Source of the DNA: Streptococcus halotolerans
GTDB lineage: Bacteria > Bacillota > Bacilli > Lactobacillales > Streptococcaceae
DNA length: 64,000 bases
Reading direction: 5' to 3'
Assembly: GCF_001598035.1 (NCBI RefSeq)
Contig: NZ_CP014835.1
Coordinates: forward strand, 1,401,001 to 1,465,000
Both the position numbers and the translations under genes were made by a program. Shown here piece after piece: positions 45,980 through 58,039 of the stretch; the first letter of the stretch is position 1, and each line of letters begins with the position of its first letter. The notes below the pieces were generated by a model, which saw nothing but the letters and a program-made list of their open reading frames with translations, had not been told where the DNA came from and did no database searches.

Positions 45980-46256
45980 GAAAAATCTCCCTTTCCTTAG
46001 ACTTAATAACAGTTTCGGTACCAGACTGACTAATAGTGATGTCCTGCCCATTCTTTTGCAAGTGTTTTTGATGGGTTTGCACTGCCATAATCGCCACAGA
46101 CAAAGCTTGCGCCTGATTGTCTAAATCTCTTAATTGCTTTTGGTGATAGTTTAGTTGACCCAAAAGGAGGCTTACCAAACTAGCTAAAATAGCTGTCGCT
46201 AGCAAACTTTCCCACAAAATATAGGCTCTACTCTCTTTTTTTTTGATATTGACCAC
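45957..46256 (-). CDS. comGE: Competence type IV pilus minor pilin ComGE
   Basis: The 99-residue protein starts MVNIKKKESRAYILWESLLATAILASLVSLLLGQ, with a basic stretch followed by a hydrophobic helix, typical of ComGE. It overlaps comGD by 29 bp and comGF by 23 bp. It is a minor pilin in the pilus that pulls DNA across the wall. Confidence 0.85.
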   Translation of the reverse strand: MVNIKKKESRAYILWESLLATAILASLVSLLLGQLNYHQKQLRDLDNQAQALSVAIMAVQTHQKHLQKNGQDITISQSGTETVIKSKEREIFRVKKLSP

Positions 46257-46650
46257 TCCCTAAGTACAATTGATAAGTCACGCGCTCTTCAGACGTTTTA
46301 AAGACAACCTTAGCCAAAGAAGAATTACCACCAGCTTTATTAAAAACGATCTCCTGTTCTTTTTCTGGAACGATACCACTAGGAATGGCATAATGACCCA
46401 ATGGATTTTCCACATAGTTACTGCCAATTCGCAGGACTGCTTCTTTCTCTTGACTGGCACTGAAGCGCTGCGTTTCCCGATAAACTTGTTCAAATGCCAT
46501 AAAAAAGAGCTTGTTTTGTACCTGATTAAAAATACTGTTGATAGAAGCACTGGTCGTTAAAGCTAAAAAAGTCACTATTGATAAGGTCATCAGTGCTTCT
46601 ATCAAAGTAAAAGCCTGAACCTTCTTAAGGTTTAGTTTTAGCATAAGCAT
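46228..46650 (-). CDS. comGD: Competence type IV pilus minor pilin ComGD
   Basis: The 140-residue pseudopilin has the prepilin cleavage motif AFTLIEALM near residue 13, with the conserved Glu5 after cleavage, followed by a hydrophobic helix and a C-terminal beta domain. It overlaps comGC by 26 bp. It is cut by ComC prepilin peptidase encoded elsewhere. Confidence 0.88.
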   Translation of the reverse strand: MLMLKLNLKKVQAFTLIEALMTLSIVTFLALTTSASINSIFNQVQNKLFFMAFEQVYRETQRFSASQEKEAVLRIGSNYVENPLGHYAIPSGIVPEKEQEIVFNKAGGNSSLAKVVFKTSEERVTYQLYLGSGQYQKKRE

Positions 46651-46918
46651 CTGCTTGTTTTTGAGTGATATAACCCTCGCCCACTAATTGTTGAATGGAT
46701 GGTTTAACATCTTCGTTCATTTCATACAATTCCATCTGACTCTCCACAACCTTAACGACAGCCGCCTTTCCTTTTTCATCAACAGCCGCCTTTTGTTTAC
46801 TTAAATTAGGCACAAATAAAAGCATGAGCACACTGATGATAAGTAAAACCAGTAACATCTCAATCAGAGTGAAACCTTTTACCGCTTTTCTTTTGACTTG
46901 TTTTAAATAATTCTTCAC
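46625..46918 (-). CDS. comGC: Major competence pilin ComGC
   Basis: The 97-residue ComGC is the main subunit of the transformation pilus. It begins with a basic stretch and the prepilin site KGFTLIEMLLVLLIISVLMLL (Glu conserved), then a helical domain ending DAYAKTKP. It is directly downstream of comGB with a stop-start junction. Confidence 0.94.
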   Translation of the reverse strand: MKNYLKQVKRKAVKGFTLIEMLLVLLIISVLMLLFVPNLSKQKAAVDEKGKAAVVKVVESQMELYEMNEDVKPSIQQLVGEGYITQKQADAYAKTKP

Positions 46919-47947
46919 TTACATAACCTCCATAGACTGATACATTGGTAATAGCATAGCTGCGTAAATCATGACAATCATAAACGCAACCAAGATAAAA
47001 ATAACAGGTTGAATCAACTGCATGGCCTTATTCAAACGATAGAAAAATTGCTCCCAAAGTTCTTCTGAGAAAACATCTAACTCCTGACCGAGGTGTCCTT
47101 TGGCATCGCCATATTCAATAATCAAGCTGAATTCTTTCAAGAAAAAAGGATAGTCCAAAACCTTCTTGTGAAAAGATTGACCAGACAACAAAGCAGCCTG
47201 CATATCACGACCTATACTTGAAAACAGTCGTGATTCCTGTTTCTGCATCAGCGACACAATGCTGGTCATCTCAACTCCCTGACCCAAAAGATTTCCCCAT
47301 TCACGCGCATAATAAGCTGTCAGATAAAGTTTGATGGTATAACCAATAAAAGGAAGACCACTCAAAAAACGATAGAGTTTAATGGGTTCCGTTTTCTTAC
47401 TAAGATAAATGGCCAATAAACTAAGACAAAACAGCGTCACCATTCCTGCTAAAAAGACAGTAGGAGAATGTTCTAAAAGAGCCGTCGCTGCATTGCCTTC
47501 TTCTATCTGGGGCAAAAGATAATTTTTAAGGCCAAGCATGATTAGAACCAAAAACAGCAGTAAAATAATCGGATAGGTGGCCACTTCGATTAGTTTTTTC
47601 TTAATCAAACCCACCTGTCTCAGATAGCTTTCAATTTTGGCCATACTTTTTTGGGTGTTACCATGGGTCTCTGCTAAAGATAGCTGGGTAACAACCGCCT
47701 CTGAGAATCCCAGATTTTTCATCAGAATCGGTAAGCCAAATCCATTTAGCAAGGTTTCGTGCATAATCTGAATTTGGTGATCTGGTACCAATTGACTACG
47801 CTTCAAAAAATCAACTGTTTCAGGCAGATTGAAGCCAGAACTCAAGAGATTGTTAAAAAGTTGAATGATTTTAACCTGCTTTTGGGTAGTTAATACTCTC
47901 GATTTGGATTTGTTCTTCAGAGAGATGTCCTGATTTAAAAAGCTCAA
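46919..47947 (-). CDS. comGB: Competence pilus platform protein ComGB
   Basis: ComGB is the polytopic membrane platform (GspF family) of the DNA-uptake pilus. From the TTG at 47947 it has 342 residues, starting LSFLNQDISLKNKS. The ATGs at 48007 and 47977 would add residues and overlap comGA by 137 or 107 bp; the true start is uncertain. Motifs include LFNNLLSSGFNLPETVDFL, LPFIGYTIKLYLTAYYAREWGNLLGQG and three membrane segments. The 3' end abuts comGC. Confidence 0.85.
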   Translation of the reverse strand: MSFLNQDISLKNKSKSRVLTTQKQVKIIQLFNNLLSSGFNLPETVDFLKRSQLVPDHQIQIMHETLLNGFGLPILMKNLGFSEAVVTQLSLAETHGNTQKSMAKIESYLRQVGLIKKKLIEVATYPIILLLFLVLIMLGLKNYLLPQIEEGNAATALLEHSPTVFLAGMVTLFCLSLLAIYLSKKTEPIKLYRFLSGLPFIGYTIKLYLTAYYAREWGNLLGQGVEMTSIVSLMQKQESRLFSSIGRDMQAALLSGQSFHKKVLDYPFFLKEFSLIIEYGDAKGHLGQELDVFSEELWEQFFYRLNKAMQLIQPVIFILVAFMIVMIYAAMLLPMYQSMEVM

Positions 47948-48824
47948 CCAACTGCTGGTTCCATTGGCTAGAAACATGATCTTTAAAATTATCCTTTGCC
48001 ACATCAATCAATCCGCCTCCTCCTATTAACCGTTGATAGCAGATACCTGCTAAACTATTTTTTACTTCATCCTCTGAAACACCCAGCTCAATTAAGCGAT
48101 GATAAACCCCTGAAATACTCTTAGCATGAATGGTGGCAAAGACAATGGTTCCTGTCAAACTAGCACGTATTGCAGCACGTGCAGTCTCTTTATCACGGAT
48201 TTCACCAATGACAAGAACATCTGGTCGATGCCTCAGGGATAACTTAATCAAGCTGTTATAAGTCATGTTAATGTCTTCGTTAAGCTGTAGTTGCAAAATC
48301 CTGTCATCTTTAATTTCAACAGGATCTTCAATCGAAATAATCTGCTTATCGCTAAACTTTTCTTGAAGAAGTTGATACATAAGAGTTGTCTTGCCACTCC
48401 CAGTAGGTCCCGAAAAAAGATAGAGTCCTCTGGAATCTATTGTCGCCATCATTTCTTGCATACCATTGAACCAATAGTTCAGATGACGACGTCCATCATA
48501 TAGCAAGCGAATAACTAAACTCTCGTGACCTCGGTAATCTCCAACAGTAGATAACCGCAATGAAACCAGTTCATCGTTACCAAAATCATAATCACAAGAA
48601 CCTAATTGACTTCTACGCTTTTCGCCGACAGTCATTCCTGCCACAAATTTAAAGTGACTAATAAGACTAGCCATACGATCATAGCCATAAGTTCCGATAA
48701 ATCTCCTTTCATCGCCAATTCGCATAAGCACATCATAGTCATCTTTACGGGGAATGATATAAATATCCTGAGCTTCACATTCAACTGCCTGAGCAATCAT
48801 TTCTTTGGCTAAATCTTGAACCAT
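47871..48824 (-). CDS. comGA: Competence pilus ATPase ComGA
   Basis: ComGA powers pilus assembly for DNA uptake. The 317-residue protein is a GspE/PilB-type ATPase with Walker A FSGPTGSGKTTLMYQL (about residue 137), Asp box IISIEDPVEI (about 160), Walker B RPDVLVIGEIRD (about 198) and the His box TGTIVFATIHA. It is the first gene of the comG operon and has a perfect CIN box 19 bp before the start. Confidence 0.94.
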   Translation of the reverse strand: MVQDLAKEMIAQAVECEAQDIYIIPRKDDYDVLMRIGDERRFIGTYGYDRMASLISHFKFVAGMTVGEKRRSQLGSCDYDFGNDELVSLRLSTVGDYRGHESLVIRLLYDGRRHLNYWFNGMQEMMATIDSRGLYLFSGPTGSGKTTLMYQLLQEKFSDKQIISIEDPVEIKDDRILQLQLNEDINMTYNSLIKLSLRHRPDVLVIGEIRDKETARAAIRASLTGTIVFATIHAKSISGVYHRLIELGVSEDEVKNSLAGICYQRLIGGGGLIDVAKDNFKDHVSSQWNQQLVELFKSGHLSEEQIQIESINYPKAG

Positions 48825-48842
48825 AAAACCTCCTTACCTATT

Positions 48843-48850
48843 TATTCGTA
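48843..48850 (-). promoter_or_regulatory. CIN-box (SigX) of the comG operon
   Basis: On the minus strand TACGAATA is a perfect match to the SigX combox, placed about 19 bp before comGA. It shows that the operon belongs to the late competence regulon. Confidence 0.93.
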
Positions 48851-48977
48851 ATTATTTCCCAAAATAAGACGAAAAAAACACCTTATCTCACGATAAAGTG
48901 TCAAAATGTAGACAAGCTCTTAAATTTGTTGCTATCGTCCGTTTTTTGGACATTTTGCTTTAAATAATAAACATAAA

Positions 48978-49020
48978 AGGATTAAAGAAAACCATCCAAA
49001 ATAGACGTTTTCTTTAACCT
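48978..49020 (-). terminator. Terminator of the DUF1033 gene
   Basis: AGG-TTAAAGAAAAC pairs with GTTTTCTTTAA-CT, followed by TTTTATG on the minus strand. Confidence 0.7.
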
Positions 49021-49031
49021 ACATACTCATC

Positions 49032-49412
49032 TCATGATAAAGAGTTGTGCTGTTTAATGGAACAAGAAGGATGAATCCCTTCCGCATTGCGATGCTCAAA
49101 ATCCAAATCTTGTAAATTTTTAGGAAGTTCTTGCCAATTCCCTAACATCATTAAGGAATGATATTGTTGTAAATCTTCATCGCACTCTTCACACCAACGT
49201 TGGTCATCTGTCCGCCAAAAAGCTGACATCAGATTTGACTGACTATTTACCTTAGGAAATTGTTCCTGTAACAATTCCCATTCCTCTTGATAACAAATGA
49301 GCGCATCCTCATAAGTTTGGAACTCTTTAATATCAGTGATATCTTCTTGCCAATCGTCTAAGAACCACCAAGGTTCAAAGTCGCCATACATTTTTATCAC
49401 TTGATAGGCCAT
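49032..49412 (-). CDS. DUF1033-family protein
   Basis: The 126-residue protein is rich in Trp and acidic residues: YQVIKMYGDFEPWWFLDDW at the start and a WEECD-like RWCEECDEDL in the middle. DUF1033 proteins sit next to comG and rpoC in streptococci. Their role is unknown. The next gene upstream is rpoC, separated by 1 kb of IS debris here. Confidence 0.85.
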   Translation of the reverse strand: MAYQVIKMYGDFEPWWFLDDWQEDITDIKEFQTYEDALICYQEEWELLQEQFPKVNSQSNLMSAFWRTDDQRWCEECDEDLQQYHSLMMLGNWQELPKNLQDLDFEHRNAEGIHPSCSIKQHNSLS

Positions 49413-49791
49413 ATCATGTACTGGGTCTTAAGATCTTTATGAAAATTATCTTATTCTTCGTTTAAATAAAAATTAAGATAGCTCTATAACCATTTGATAT
49501 TAGGATATATCCCTTTTCAAATAACTATAAGAGAACATTTTCGATAGTTGAATCACCCTTTTCCTTTCTATTATGTTTTGGTTATATAATCAAAAATAAG
49601 TATTCCAAATGATTATCTCTAATCCTTCTGTGACGTCTATTATATAAAATTATAGTTTAATGTGATAATAATCTGCTTGTAGAATACTGCACAAACACGA
49701 ACCTTATCTGGTTAAGTATTGAACTGACAAGTTCCTTTAGTGTTTTATGGTAAACAAAATGGCTCTATCTTTTCTTTAAAGGCGATATCAC

Positions 49792-49939
49792 TAATAGGCT
49801 GGAACGACCTTACTCCAACACCAAGCTAGAAGCTACCAAGAAACTCATCAAAGGCATCAAGTACAATCTTTTGGTTATTGGAAGATGATAACCTCAAAAA
49901 ACAGTTTTTTTTGCTTTGAACATCAAAAACTCTAAGTAG
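49792..49939 (+). pseudogene. ISL3 transposase C-terminal fragment
   Basis: The plus strand reads RLERPYSNTKLEATKKLIKGIKYN, then after a frame break FFALNIKNSK. This matches the LPYSNAKLEATNNLIKVIKRN signature of the intact copies. Only about 50 residues remain. Confidence 0.75.
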
Positions 49940-50300
49940 ACCTATCCTGCTAACTCATGATAAAAAGGTTTTCGACATATAATAAAGTTGAACAATACAA
50001 ATCCGTACTCTTTAATTGGGATTTCCCTAGTCTGTATCAAAAACTCTCGGATACGCCCAGAGCGCAAAAATAACATTACTAAAAGTCTCTTATTCGATTG
50101 TTTGAGCTTAAAATAGGAGGCTTTTAGTAGGGAAGTCATGATTGAAATCTGTTTTGGCATTGATGTCCACCAGAAATCCTATCAAAAAGAAAAGGCGTTA
50201 GGACTGAGGCAACAGTTCTAACACCAAAACTTAAAATTTTTCAAGAACAGTATAGCACAGAAAGGGATTTTTGCACTATTTTTTATGTTTTTTCAAATAA

Positions 50301-50370
50301 AAAGAGAAGACCAAACTGGTCCTCTCTCGGTGTTAGCTATAAGTCAACCCACTAGAGTTGACAATTAGCC
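50301..50370 (+). mobile_element. ISL3 terminal fragment
   Basis: The sequence reads as the last codons KTKLVLSRC and the end of copies 1 and 2 in opposite orientation, with a worn inverted repeat (GTTGACAATTAGCC versus GTTGACAAAGAGCC). Confidence 0.8.
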
Positions 50371-50414
50371 ACTATAAGCCACTCACTGCAGCTGATAAAG
50401 TGTTAATTTTTCTA

Positions 50415-53400
50415 TTATTCTGTAACAGTTGCTTCATCTGAAACTGGTACTTCCTCAATAACTTCCACTTCATTAACAGATTGTGGTTCGATGTTACGAT
50501 AGCGTGCCATACCAGTACCAGCTGGAATGATTTTACCAATAATAACGTTCTCTTTGAGCCCAAGAAGATGATCTTTCTTACCACGGATAGCTGCATCTGT
50601 AAGGACACGTGTTGTTTCCTGGAAGGAAGCCGCAGACAAGAATGAGTTGGTCTCAAGAGAGGCTTTCGTAATTCCCATAAGAACTGGACGAGATGTCGCA
50701 GGAATACCACCAGAGATAACAATATCTTTGTTAGCATCTGTGAAATCAGCGATATCCATGAGTGTCCCTGGAAGAAGATCAGTGTCGCCTGGATCCATGA
50801 CACGAACTTTACGAAGCATTTGACGAACCATTACCTCAACGTGTTTATCCCCGATTTCAACCCCTTGGCTACGGTAAACTTTTTGAACTTCAGCAAGAAG
50901 ATAAGTTTCCACAGAAAGGGTATCACGAACTTCAAGAAGACGTTTCGGTTGGATAGAACCTTCCGTCAAAGCCGCACCACGAGCAACTTCGTCACCGACT
51001 TCAACTTTCATACGAGCTGTGAATGGTACCACATACTCACCCATACCAGTCTTACCTTGCACATAGACTTTCTTAGTGCGGGTGGCAGCATCCTCTTCAA
51101 TTTCGATAACAGTCCCTTTAACCTCTGTAATTACGGCTTCCCCTTTAGGATTACGTGCTTCAAAGATTTCTTGGATACGAGGAAGACCTTGTGTAATATC
51201 CGTGTTTGAGGCTACCCCACCGGTGTGGAAGGTACGCATTGTAAGCTGAGTACCAGGCTCACCGATAGATTGAGCAGCAATAGTACCAACTGCCTCACCA
51301 ACTTCAACCGCATCGCCAGTTGCCAAGTTGATACCGTAACAGTGACGACATACCCCATGACGCGTGTTACATGTAAAGACAGAACGGATAGTTACTTCTT
51401 CAACACCAGCATTGACAATCTCAGCAGCTTTATCTTCTGTGATAAGTTTATTAGAACCGATGATTGTTTCGCCAGTGATTGGGTTTTTCACTGATTTCTT
51501 AGTATAACGACCTTGAAGACGTTCTTCAAGTGTTTCTGTTACTTCCTTACCATCTGTGATAGCTGTGATTGTCAAACCGCGATCTGTTCCACAGTCATCT
51601 TCGCGAATAATAACATCCTGAGCGACATCAACCAAACGACGAGTAAGATAACCTGAGTCAGCAGTTTTAAGGGCCGTATCGGTCATACCTTTACGCGCAC
51701 CGTGAGTTGAGAAGAACATTTCCAAAACGGTCAAACCTTCACGGAAGTTAGACAAGATAGGAAGTTCCATGATACGTCCATTAGGAGCCGCCATCAAACC
51801 ACGCATACCAGCTAGTTGGGAGAAGTTAGAGATATTACCACGGGCTCCAGAGTCCATCATCATAACGATAGGGTTCTTAGGATCTTGTGTTTCAATCAAG
51901 CGTTTTTCAAGAGCTTCTTTAGCTTCGCGCCATGTTGTCGTAACAGCGACATAACGATCATCCTCGGTCATAAGACCGCGACGGAAGGCTTTGTTAATAT
52001 CCTCAACACGTTGGTGAGCAGCATCAATGATTTCAGCTTTGTTATCAATAACAGGAATATCCGCAATACCAACAGTCAAACCAGCAAGCGTTGAATGGTA
52101 GTAACCAAGGTCTTTCAAACGGTCAAGGAAGGCTGATGTTTCAGTCGTACGAAGACGTTTGAACGTCTCTGCGATGATGTTACCAAGATTTTTCTTCTTG
52201 AATGGTGCATTGAGTTCAAGTGAGTCGATGACTGGTTGAATATCTTGGCCTGGTTCCAAGAAGTATTTATCTGGTGTTCCATCCGTCAAGTTAGCATTAT
52301 TTGGCTCTTGAAGGTAAGGGATTTCAGTTGGAATCACATCGTTAAAGAGGATTTTACCAACAGTCGTTACCATGATTTTGTGAAGCTGGTTTTCTTTCCA
52401 AGGTTTATTTGGCATACTATCAACGGCGATACCAACACGTGAATGCAAGTGAACATAGCCATTTTGATAAGCCATTACAGCTTCATCACGATCCTTAAAG
52501 ACCATGCCTTCACCCTCACGACCTGCATCTTCCATAGTTAGGTAATAGTTACCCAAAACCATATCCTGTGATGGTGTAACAACAGGTTTACCATCTTTAG
52601 GGTTAAGGATATGCTCAGCTGCCAGCATCAGAAGGCGGGCTTCTGCTTGTGCTTCCTCAGAAAGGGGCACGTGAATAGCCATTTGGTCTCCGTCAAAGTC
52701 GGCATTATAAGCCTCACACACAAGTGGATGAAGACGAAGAGCTTTACCATCAATAAGGACAGGCTCAAAGGCTTGGATACCCAAACGGTGAAGAGTAGGG
52801 GCGCGGTTAAGAAGAACAGGATGTTCCTTAATCACTTCTTCAAGAATATCCCAAATGCGTTCATCACCACGTTCCACCATGCGTTTTGCTGCTTTAACGT
52901 TACCAGCATACTCGCGAGCAACAATTTCACGCATCACAAAAGGTTTGAAGAGTTCAATCGCCATTTCACGTGGGACACCACATTGATACATTTTAAGAGT
53001 AGGACCAACGGCGATAACCGAACGACCTGAAAAGTCAACACGCTTACCAAGCAAGTTTTGACGGAAACGCCCTTGTTTTCCTTTAAGCATGTGGCTCAAA
53101 GATTTCAAAGGACGGCCACCAGGACCTGTGATTGGACGACCACGACGACCATTGTCGATCAAAGCATCAACCGCTTCTTGGAGCATCCGTTTTTCATTTT
53201 GCACGATGATACCTGGAGCGTTAAGTTCCAAAAGACGCGCTAAACGGTTGTTACGGTTAATAACACGACGGTAAAGATCGTTAAGGTCAGATGCTGCAAA
53301 ACGACCACCATCCAATTGAACCATTGGACGAAGATCTGGTGGAATAACTGGAAGGATGTTAAGTACCATCCACTCAGGTTTATTTCCAGATTTGTAGAAA

Positions 53401-54047
53401 GCATCAAGAACATCCAGACGACGAACTGCTTTCACACGTTTTTGACCAGAAGCTGTTTTAAGTTCCTCTTTAAGTTCTGCGATTTCAGCTTCCAAATCCA
53501 CTCGCTTAAGAAGATCTTGGATAGCTTCTGCACCCATTTTAGCCACAAACGAACCATAACCATATTCTTGAAGTTTTTCACGGTATTCGCGTTCAGTCAA
53601 GAGAGATTTTGCTTCAAGCGGTGTATCCATAGGGTCAATAACCACGTAAGCTGCAAAATAGATGACTTCTTCAAGAGCACGAGGGCTCATGTCAAGGGTA
53701 AGCCCCATGCGAGATGGAATGCCTTTGAAGTACCAAATGTGTGATACAGGAGCTTTCAACTCGATGTGACCCATACGTTCACGACGAACTTTAGCACGTG
53801 TCACTTCGACACCACACCGGTCACAGACGATGCCTTTATAACGGATCCGTTTGTATTTACCACACGCACATTCCCAATCTTTTGTTGGGCCAAAGATGAC
53901 TTCATCAAACAGCCCTTCACGTTCTGGTTTTAATGTACGATAGTTGATTGTTTCAGGTTTTTTAACTTCACCATAAGACCAAGAGCGGACCTTACTAGGT
54001 GAGGCTAATGTGATTTGCATACTTTTAAAACGATTTACGTCAACCAC
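50415..54047 (-). CDS. rpoC: RNA polymerase beta' subunit
   Basis: RpoC forms half of the RNA polymerase active site. The 1210 residues start from a GTG ([24 protein letters not shown]). Zinc is bound by CACGK...CDRCG near residue 60. The catalytic magnesium loop is [16 protein letters not shown] (about residue 450). The trigger-loop and bridge-helix regions [24 protein letters not shown] and the second zinc site CxxxxxxxCRHCYG are present. It follows rpoB by 126 bp in the same direction. Confidence 0.98.
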   Translation of the reverse strand: MVDVNRFKSMQITLASPSKVRSWSYGEVKKPETINYRTLKPEREGLFDEVIFGPTKDWECACGKYKRIRYKGIVCDRCGVEVTRAKVRRERMGHIELKAPVSHIWYFKGIPSRMGLTLDMSPRALEEVIYFAAYVVIDPMDTPLEAKSLLTEREYREKLQEYGYGSFVAKMGAEAIQDLLKRVDLEAEIAELKEELKTASGQKRVKAVRRLDVLDAFYKSGNKPEWMVLNILPVIPPDLRPMVQLDGGRFAASDLNDLYRRVINRNNRLARLLELNAPGIIVQNEKRMLQEAVDALIDNGRRGRPITGPGGRPLKSLSHMLKGKQGRFRQNLLGKRVDFSGRSVIAVGPTLKMYQCGVPREMAIELFKPFVMREIVAREYAGNVKAAKRMVERGDERIWDILEEVIKEHPVLLNRAPTLHRLGIQAFEPVLIDGKALRLHPLVCEAYNADFDGDQMAIHVPLSEEAQAEARLLMLAAEHILNPKDGKPVVTPSQDMVLGNYYLTMEDAGREGEGMVFKDRDEAVMAYQNGYVHLHSRVGIAVDSMPNKPWKENQLHKIMVTTVGKILFNDVIPTEIPYLQEPNNANLTDGTPDKYFLEPGQDIQPVIDSLELNAPFKKKNLGNIIAETFKRLRTTETSAFLDRLKDLGYYHSTLAGLTVGIADIPVIDNKAEIIDAAHQRVEDINKAFRRGLMTEDDRYVAVTTTWREAKEALEKRLIETQDPKNPIVMMMDSGARGNISNFSQLAGMRGLMAAPNGRIMELPILSNFREGLTVLEMFFSTHGARKGMTDTALKTADSGYLTRRLVDVAQDVIIREDDCGTDRGLTITAITDGKEVTETLEERLQGRYTKKSVKNPITGETIIGSNKLITEDKAAEIVNAGVEEVTIRSVFTCNTRHGVCRHCYGINLATGDAVEVGEAVGTIAAQSIGEPGTQLTMRTFHTGGVASNTDITQGLPRIQEIFEARNPKGEAVITEVKGTVIEIEEDAATRTKKVYVQGKTGMGEYVVPFTARMKVEVGDEVARGAALTEGSIQPKRLLEVRDTLSVETYLLAEVQKVYRSQGVEIGDKHVEVMVRQMLRKVRVMDPGDTDLLPGTLMDIADFTDANKDIVISGGIPATSRPVLMGITKASLETNSFLSAASFQETTRVLTDAAIRGKKDHLLGLKENVIIGKIIPAGTGMARYRNIEPQSVNEVEVIEEVPVSDEATVTE

Positions 54048-54173
54048 TAATAGTACCTTTCTTCATTATCAATATTACGCAGTCAAAGGTAATGGAAAAC
54101 CACTACCTGACCTTGTAACAGCTTGTTAGCTTAGGAATAGTTCCTAAGACTAACTTTTTTGTTTCATCTTTTA

Positions 54174-57100
54174 TTATTTATCTTCGGCTGCTGCCTGTGC
54201 TAATTCTGCTGACTCTTTAGCTTGTTTTTCACGTGCTTTTTCGAGATCATCAACATGCATCACATCATCATCTTCGCCTTCATCAAGATCACGAAGTTCA
54301 ACCTCTGTGTCTTCATCATCAAGGACACGCATATCGAGGCCAAGAGATTGCAATTCTTTAACCAGAACGCGGAATGATTCTGGCACACCTGGTTTTGGAA
54401 TTGGTTTACCTTTTGTGATAGCTTCATAAGCTTTAAGACGACCAGTCACATCATCTGACTTATACGTCAAGATTTCTTGAAGGACATTTGATGCACCGTA
54501 AGCTTCAAGAGCCCAAACCTCCATCTCACCAAAACGTTGTCCACCGAATTGAGCTTTACCACCAAGTGGTTGTTGGGTAACAAGTGAGTAAGGACCTACT
54601 GAACGAGCGTGAAGTTTATCATCAACCATGTGGTGAAGTTTGATCATGTACATGACACCAACAGACACGCGGTTGTCAAATGGTTCGCCTGTACGACCAT
54701 CATAAAGGACAGTCTTCGCATCGCTATCCATACCAGCTTCTTCAACCGTTTCCCAGAGATCCTCTGCAGTTGCTCCGTCAAAGACTGGTGTTGCCATGTG
54801 AATACCTAAATTACGAGCGGCCATTCCTAAGTGAAGCTCCATAACCTGACCGATATTCATACGAGATGGCACCCCAAGAGGGTTAAGCATGATATCAACA
54901 GGCGTTCCATCTGGAAGATATGGCATATCTTCTACTGGTACAATCCGTGAAACGACACCCTTGTTACCATGACGACCAGCCATTTTATCGCCGACTTTAA
55001 TCTTACGTTTTTGAGCGATATAAACGCGAACAAGCATGTTAACACCTGATTGCAATTCATCACCATTAGCACGCGTAAAAATTTTCACGTCGCGAACAAT
55101 ACCATCACCTCCGTGAGGTACACGAAGCGAAGTATCACGCACTTCACGCGATTTATCTCCGAAGATAGCGTGTAAAAGACGTTCTTCAGCAGAGAGATCT
55201 TTCTCACCCTTAGGTGTGACTTTACCAACTAGAATATCGCCTTCTTTAACCTCAGCACCGATACGGATAATCCCCATTTCGTCAAGGTCTTTGAGCGCTT
55301 CTTCACCAACGTTTGGAATTTCACGAGTGATTTCTTCAGGGCCTAACTTGGTATCACGTGTTTCTGACTCAAATTCTTCCAAATGAACAGAGGTGTAAAC
55401 ATCCTCTTTTACCAGACGTTCAGACATGATAACGGCATCCTCAAAGTTGTAACCTTCCCAAGTCATGTAGGCAACAACTGGATTTTGACCGAGAGCCATT
55501 TCCCCATTTTCCATAGAAGGACCATCGGCGATAAAATCACCTTTTTCAACCATATCGCCAACTTTAACTAGTGTGCGTTGATTGTAGGCTGTACCTGAGT
55601 TTGATCGACGGAATTTTGTCACATGATAAACATCAAGAGAACCATCTTCACGGCGAACTTCAACTTTTTCAGCATCCGAGAAAACAACCTTACCATCATG
55701 TTGAGCAATAATAGCTGCTCCTGAGTCATGGGCTGCTTGATACTCCATACCAGTACCCACATAAGGGGCTTTAGGATCAATCAATGGAACAGCCTGACGT
55801 TGCATGTTGGCACCCATAAGGGCACGGTTTGAGTCATCGTTTTCCAAGAAAGGAATACATGCCGTCGCAACGGCAACTACCTGCTTAGGAGAAACATCCA
55901 TGAAATCTGCTAAATGCGCTGGGTATTCTTGGTTGACACCTTGATGACGTCCCATGACAATCTCTTCAGCAAATGTATTATCATCATTAAGTTTCGAGTT
56001 AGCCTGAGCAACAGTATATTCATCTTCTTCATCGGCCGTTAACCAAACAATGTCATTCGTCACTCGACCTGTTTCACGATCAACTTTTCGATAAGGTGTT
56101 TGAATAAAACCATACTTATTAAGATGCCCATAAGAAGACAGGTTATTAATCAAACCGATATTTGGTCCCTCAGGAGTCTCGATAGGACACATACGACCAT
56201 AGTGGGTATAGTGCACGTCACGCACTTCATAACCAGCACGATCACGTGTCAAGCCTCCAGGTCCAAGGGCTGACAAACGGCGTTTGTGAGACAACTCAGA
56301 AAGTGGGTTGTGTTGATCCATGAACTGTGACAACTGTGAAGAACCAAAGAATTCTTTAATAGCAGCTGTTACCGGACGGATATTGATGATTTGCTGTGGT
56401 GTTAAAACTTCGTTGTCTTGAACAGACATACGCTCACGCACATTACGTTCCATACGAGCAAGACCGATGCGGAATTGGTTAGCAAGAAGCTCACCAACAG
56501 CACGAATACGACGATTACCTAAGTGGTCAATATCATCAACTTTTCCGAGACCTTCTGCAAGGTTAAGGAAATAGGACATTTCAGCTAAGATATCCGCTGG
56601 TGTAAGTGCACGAACCTTATCGTCTGGATTAGCATTACCAACAATCGTCACTGTACGGTCAGGATCGCTTGGGGCTACCACTTTAAATTTTTGTAAAATA
56701 ACTGGTTCCGTCACTACTGCATAATCGTTTGGTGTGTAAACAAATTTGTTCAAATCACCATCTAAATGCTCAGCGATAGACTCAATCACATCACGAGTCA
56801 TTACCGTACCAGATTCGACAAGAATCTCGCCTGTTTCACTATCAATCAAGTTCTCAGCAATGGTTTGGCCAAGAAGACGTGTTTTCACATTAAGTTTCTT
56901 GTTGATTTTATAACGACCAACAGCAGCCAAATCATAACGACGTGGATCAAAGAAACGAGCCGTCAATAAGCTACGTGATGAATCAGCCGTCTTAGGCTCC
57001 CCTGGACGAAGACGTTCATAGATTTCTTTAAGGGCCTCATCCGTACGTGAATCGTTTGGATTTTTATGAATATCTTTTTCGATAGTGTTACGAACAAGAT

Positions 57101-57743
57101 CTCCTTCACCAAAAATGTCAATGATTTCATCATCACCTGAGAAACCAAGAGCACGAACAAGGGTTGTAAATGGAATCTTACGTGTACGGTCGATACGTGT
57201 GTGAGCAATATCTTTCGCATCTGTTTCAAGCTCAAGCCATGCACCACGATTTGGGATTACAGTTGAACCGTAACCAACTTTACCGTTTTTATCAACTTTG
57301 TCATTGAAATAAACACCTGGTGAGCGAACCAGTTGAGAAACGATGATACGTTCTGCACCATTGATGATGAAGGTACCCATTTCTGTCATGTAAGGAAGAT
57401 CCCCAAAGAAAACTTCTTGTGTCTTAATTTCACCCGTTTCTTTGTTAATCAAACGGAAAGTAACAAACAAAGGTACTGAATAGTGAGCGTCGTGAGCACG
57501 CGCCTCTTCAAGTGTGTACTTAGGTTCTTTTAATTCATAGCCTACAAATTCCAACTCCATAGTATCCGTGAAGTTTGAAATCGGAAGTACATCCTCAAAT
57601 ACTTCACGCAAGCTGTTATCCAAGAAATCTTGGAATGAATCTGTTTGAATTTCAATTAAGTTAGGTAAATCAAGAACTTCTTTAATTCTTGAAAAACTAC
57701 GACGGGTACGATGTTTCCCGTATTGAACGTCATGTCCTGCCAA
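54174..57743 (-). CDS. rpoB: RNA polymerase beta subunit
   Basis: RpoB is the beta subunit of RNA polymerase and the target of rifampicin. The 1189 residues include the rifampicin region [40 protein letters not shown] (seen as SQLSQFMDQ...HKRRLSALG, about residue 470). The sequence at the key sites is the sensitive type. C-terminal motifs [24 protein letters not shown] are standard. Its acidic Asp/Glu-rich tail ends [12 protein letters not shown]. Confidence 0.98.
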   Translation of the reverse strand: MAGHDVQYGKHRTRRSFSRIKEVLDLPNLIEIQTDSFQDFLDNSLREVFEDVLPISNFTDTMELEFVGYELKEPKYTLEEARAHDAHYSVPLFVTFRLINKETGEIKTQEVFFGDLPYMTEMGTFIINGAERIIVSQLVRSPGVYFNDKVDKNGKVGYGSTVIPNRGAWLELETDAKDIAHTRIDRTRKIPFTTLVRALGFSGDDEIIDIFGEGDLVRNTIEKDIHKNPNDSRTDEALKEIYERLRPGEPKTADSSRSLLTARFFDPRRYDLAAVGRYKINKKLNVKTRLLGQTIAENLIDSETGEILVESGTVMTRDVIESIAEHLDGDLNKFVYTPNDYAVVTEPVILQKFKVVAPSDPDRTVTIVGNANPDDKVRALTPADILAEMSYFLNLAEGLGKVDDIDHLGNRRIRAVGELLANQFRIGLARMERNVRERMSVQDNEVLTPQQIINIRPVTAAIKEFFGSSQLSQFMDQHNPLSELSHKRRLSALGPGGLTRDRAGYEVRDVHYTHYGRMCPIETPEGPNIGLINNLSSYGHLNKYGFIQTPYRKVDRETGRVTNDIVWLTADEEDEYTVAQANSKLNDDNTFAEEIVMGRHQGVNQEYPAHLADFMDVSPKQVVAVATACIPFLENDDSNRALMGANMQRQAVPLIDPKAPYVGTGMEYQAAHDSGAAIIAQHDGKVVFSDAEKVEVRREDGSLDVYHVTKFRRSNSGTAYNQRTLVKVGDMVEKGDFIADGPSMENGEMALGQNPVVAYMTWEGYNFEDAVIMSERLVKEDVYTSVHLEEFESETRDTKLGPEEITREIPNVGEEALKDLDEMGIIRIGAEVKEGDILVGKVTPKGEKDLSAEERLLHAIFGDKSREVRDTSLRVPHGGDGIVRDVKIFTRANGDELQSGVNMLVRVYIAQKRKIKVGDKMAGRHGNKGVVSRIVPVEDMPYLPDGTPVDIMLNPLGVPSRMNIGQVMELHLGMAARNLGIHMATPVFDGATAEDLWETVEEAGMDSDAKTVLYDGRTGEPFDNRVSVGVMYMIKLHHMVDDKLHARSVGPYSLVTQQPLGGKAQFGGQRFGEMEVWALEAYGASNVLQEILTYKSDDVTGRLKAYEAITKGKPIPKPGVPESFRVLVKELQSLGLDMRVLDDEDTEVELRDLDEGEDDDVMHVDDLEKAREKQAKESAELAQAAAEDK

Positions 57744-58039
57744 GTCTTACTCCTTTATTAAATGAGTTATGAACGAAAATCGTTCGAGTTCAATCACGAA
57801 GTTCATTTTAGCGTTCTACTAAAACAACTTCAGGTTATTGACGTTGATTAATTTTCAGAATCTTTAAATGTTCGTTACATATCTAAAGAATGACGAAAAT
57901 AGGCACAAAAAGAGCAGCTAAATCGGACTCCTTAAAGTATGATTTAACTGCTTTATGCCACGGTTGGACAATATTTCAACCGTGATTAAACGTCAAATAG
58001 TTGTTTACATTATAACATTGATAAACTTAAAAATCAAGT
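57744..58039. other. Leader region of rpoBC
   Basis: A 296-bp gap between pbp1b and rpoB. It contains a stem CACGGTTG/CAACCGTG (57959-57985) that may end pbp1b transcription, and a palindrome GAACGA-TCGTTC near rpoB (57773-57787). A clear promoter could not be chosen. Confidence 0.5.

Larger units (their letters stand above)
49413..50414. other. Rpo-comG spacer filled with insertion-sequence debris
   Basis: About 1 kb between rpoC and the DUF1033 gene, where streptococci usually have little. It contains an ISL3 fragment (49792-49939), an IS end (50301-50370) and AT-rich sequence. At 50138 a frame reads MIEICFGIDVHQKSYQK, slightly like the start of an IS110-type transposase. The 72-residue minus-strand frame at 49942-50160 is not convincing. 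Confidence 0.6.

Noticed and set aside
49942-50160. 72-residue minus-strand reading frame as a gene
   Set aside because: No ribosome site, no known motif, and it lies inside insertion-sequence debris.
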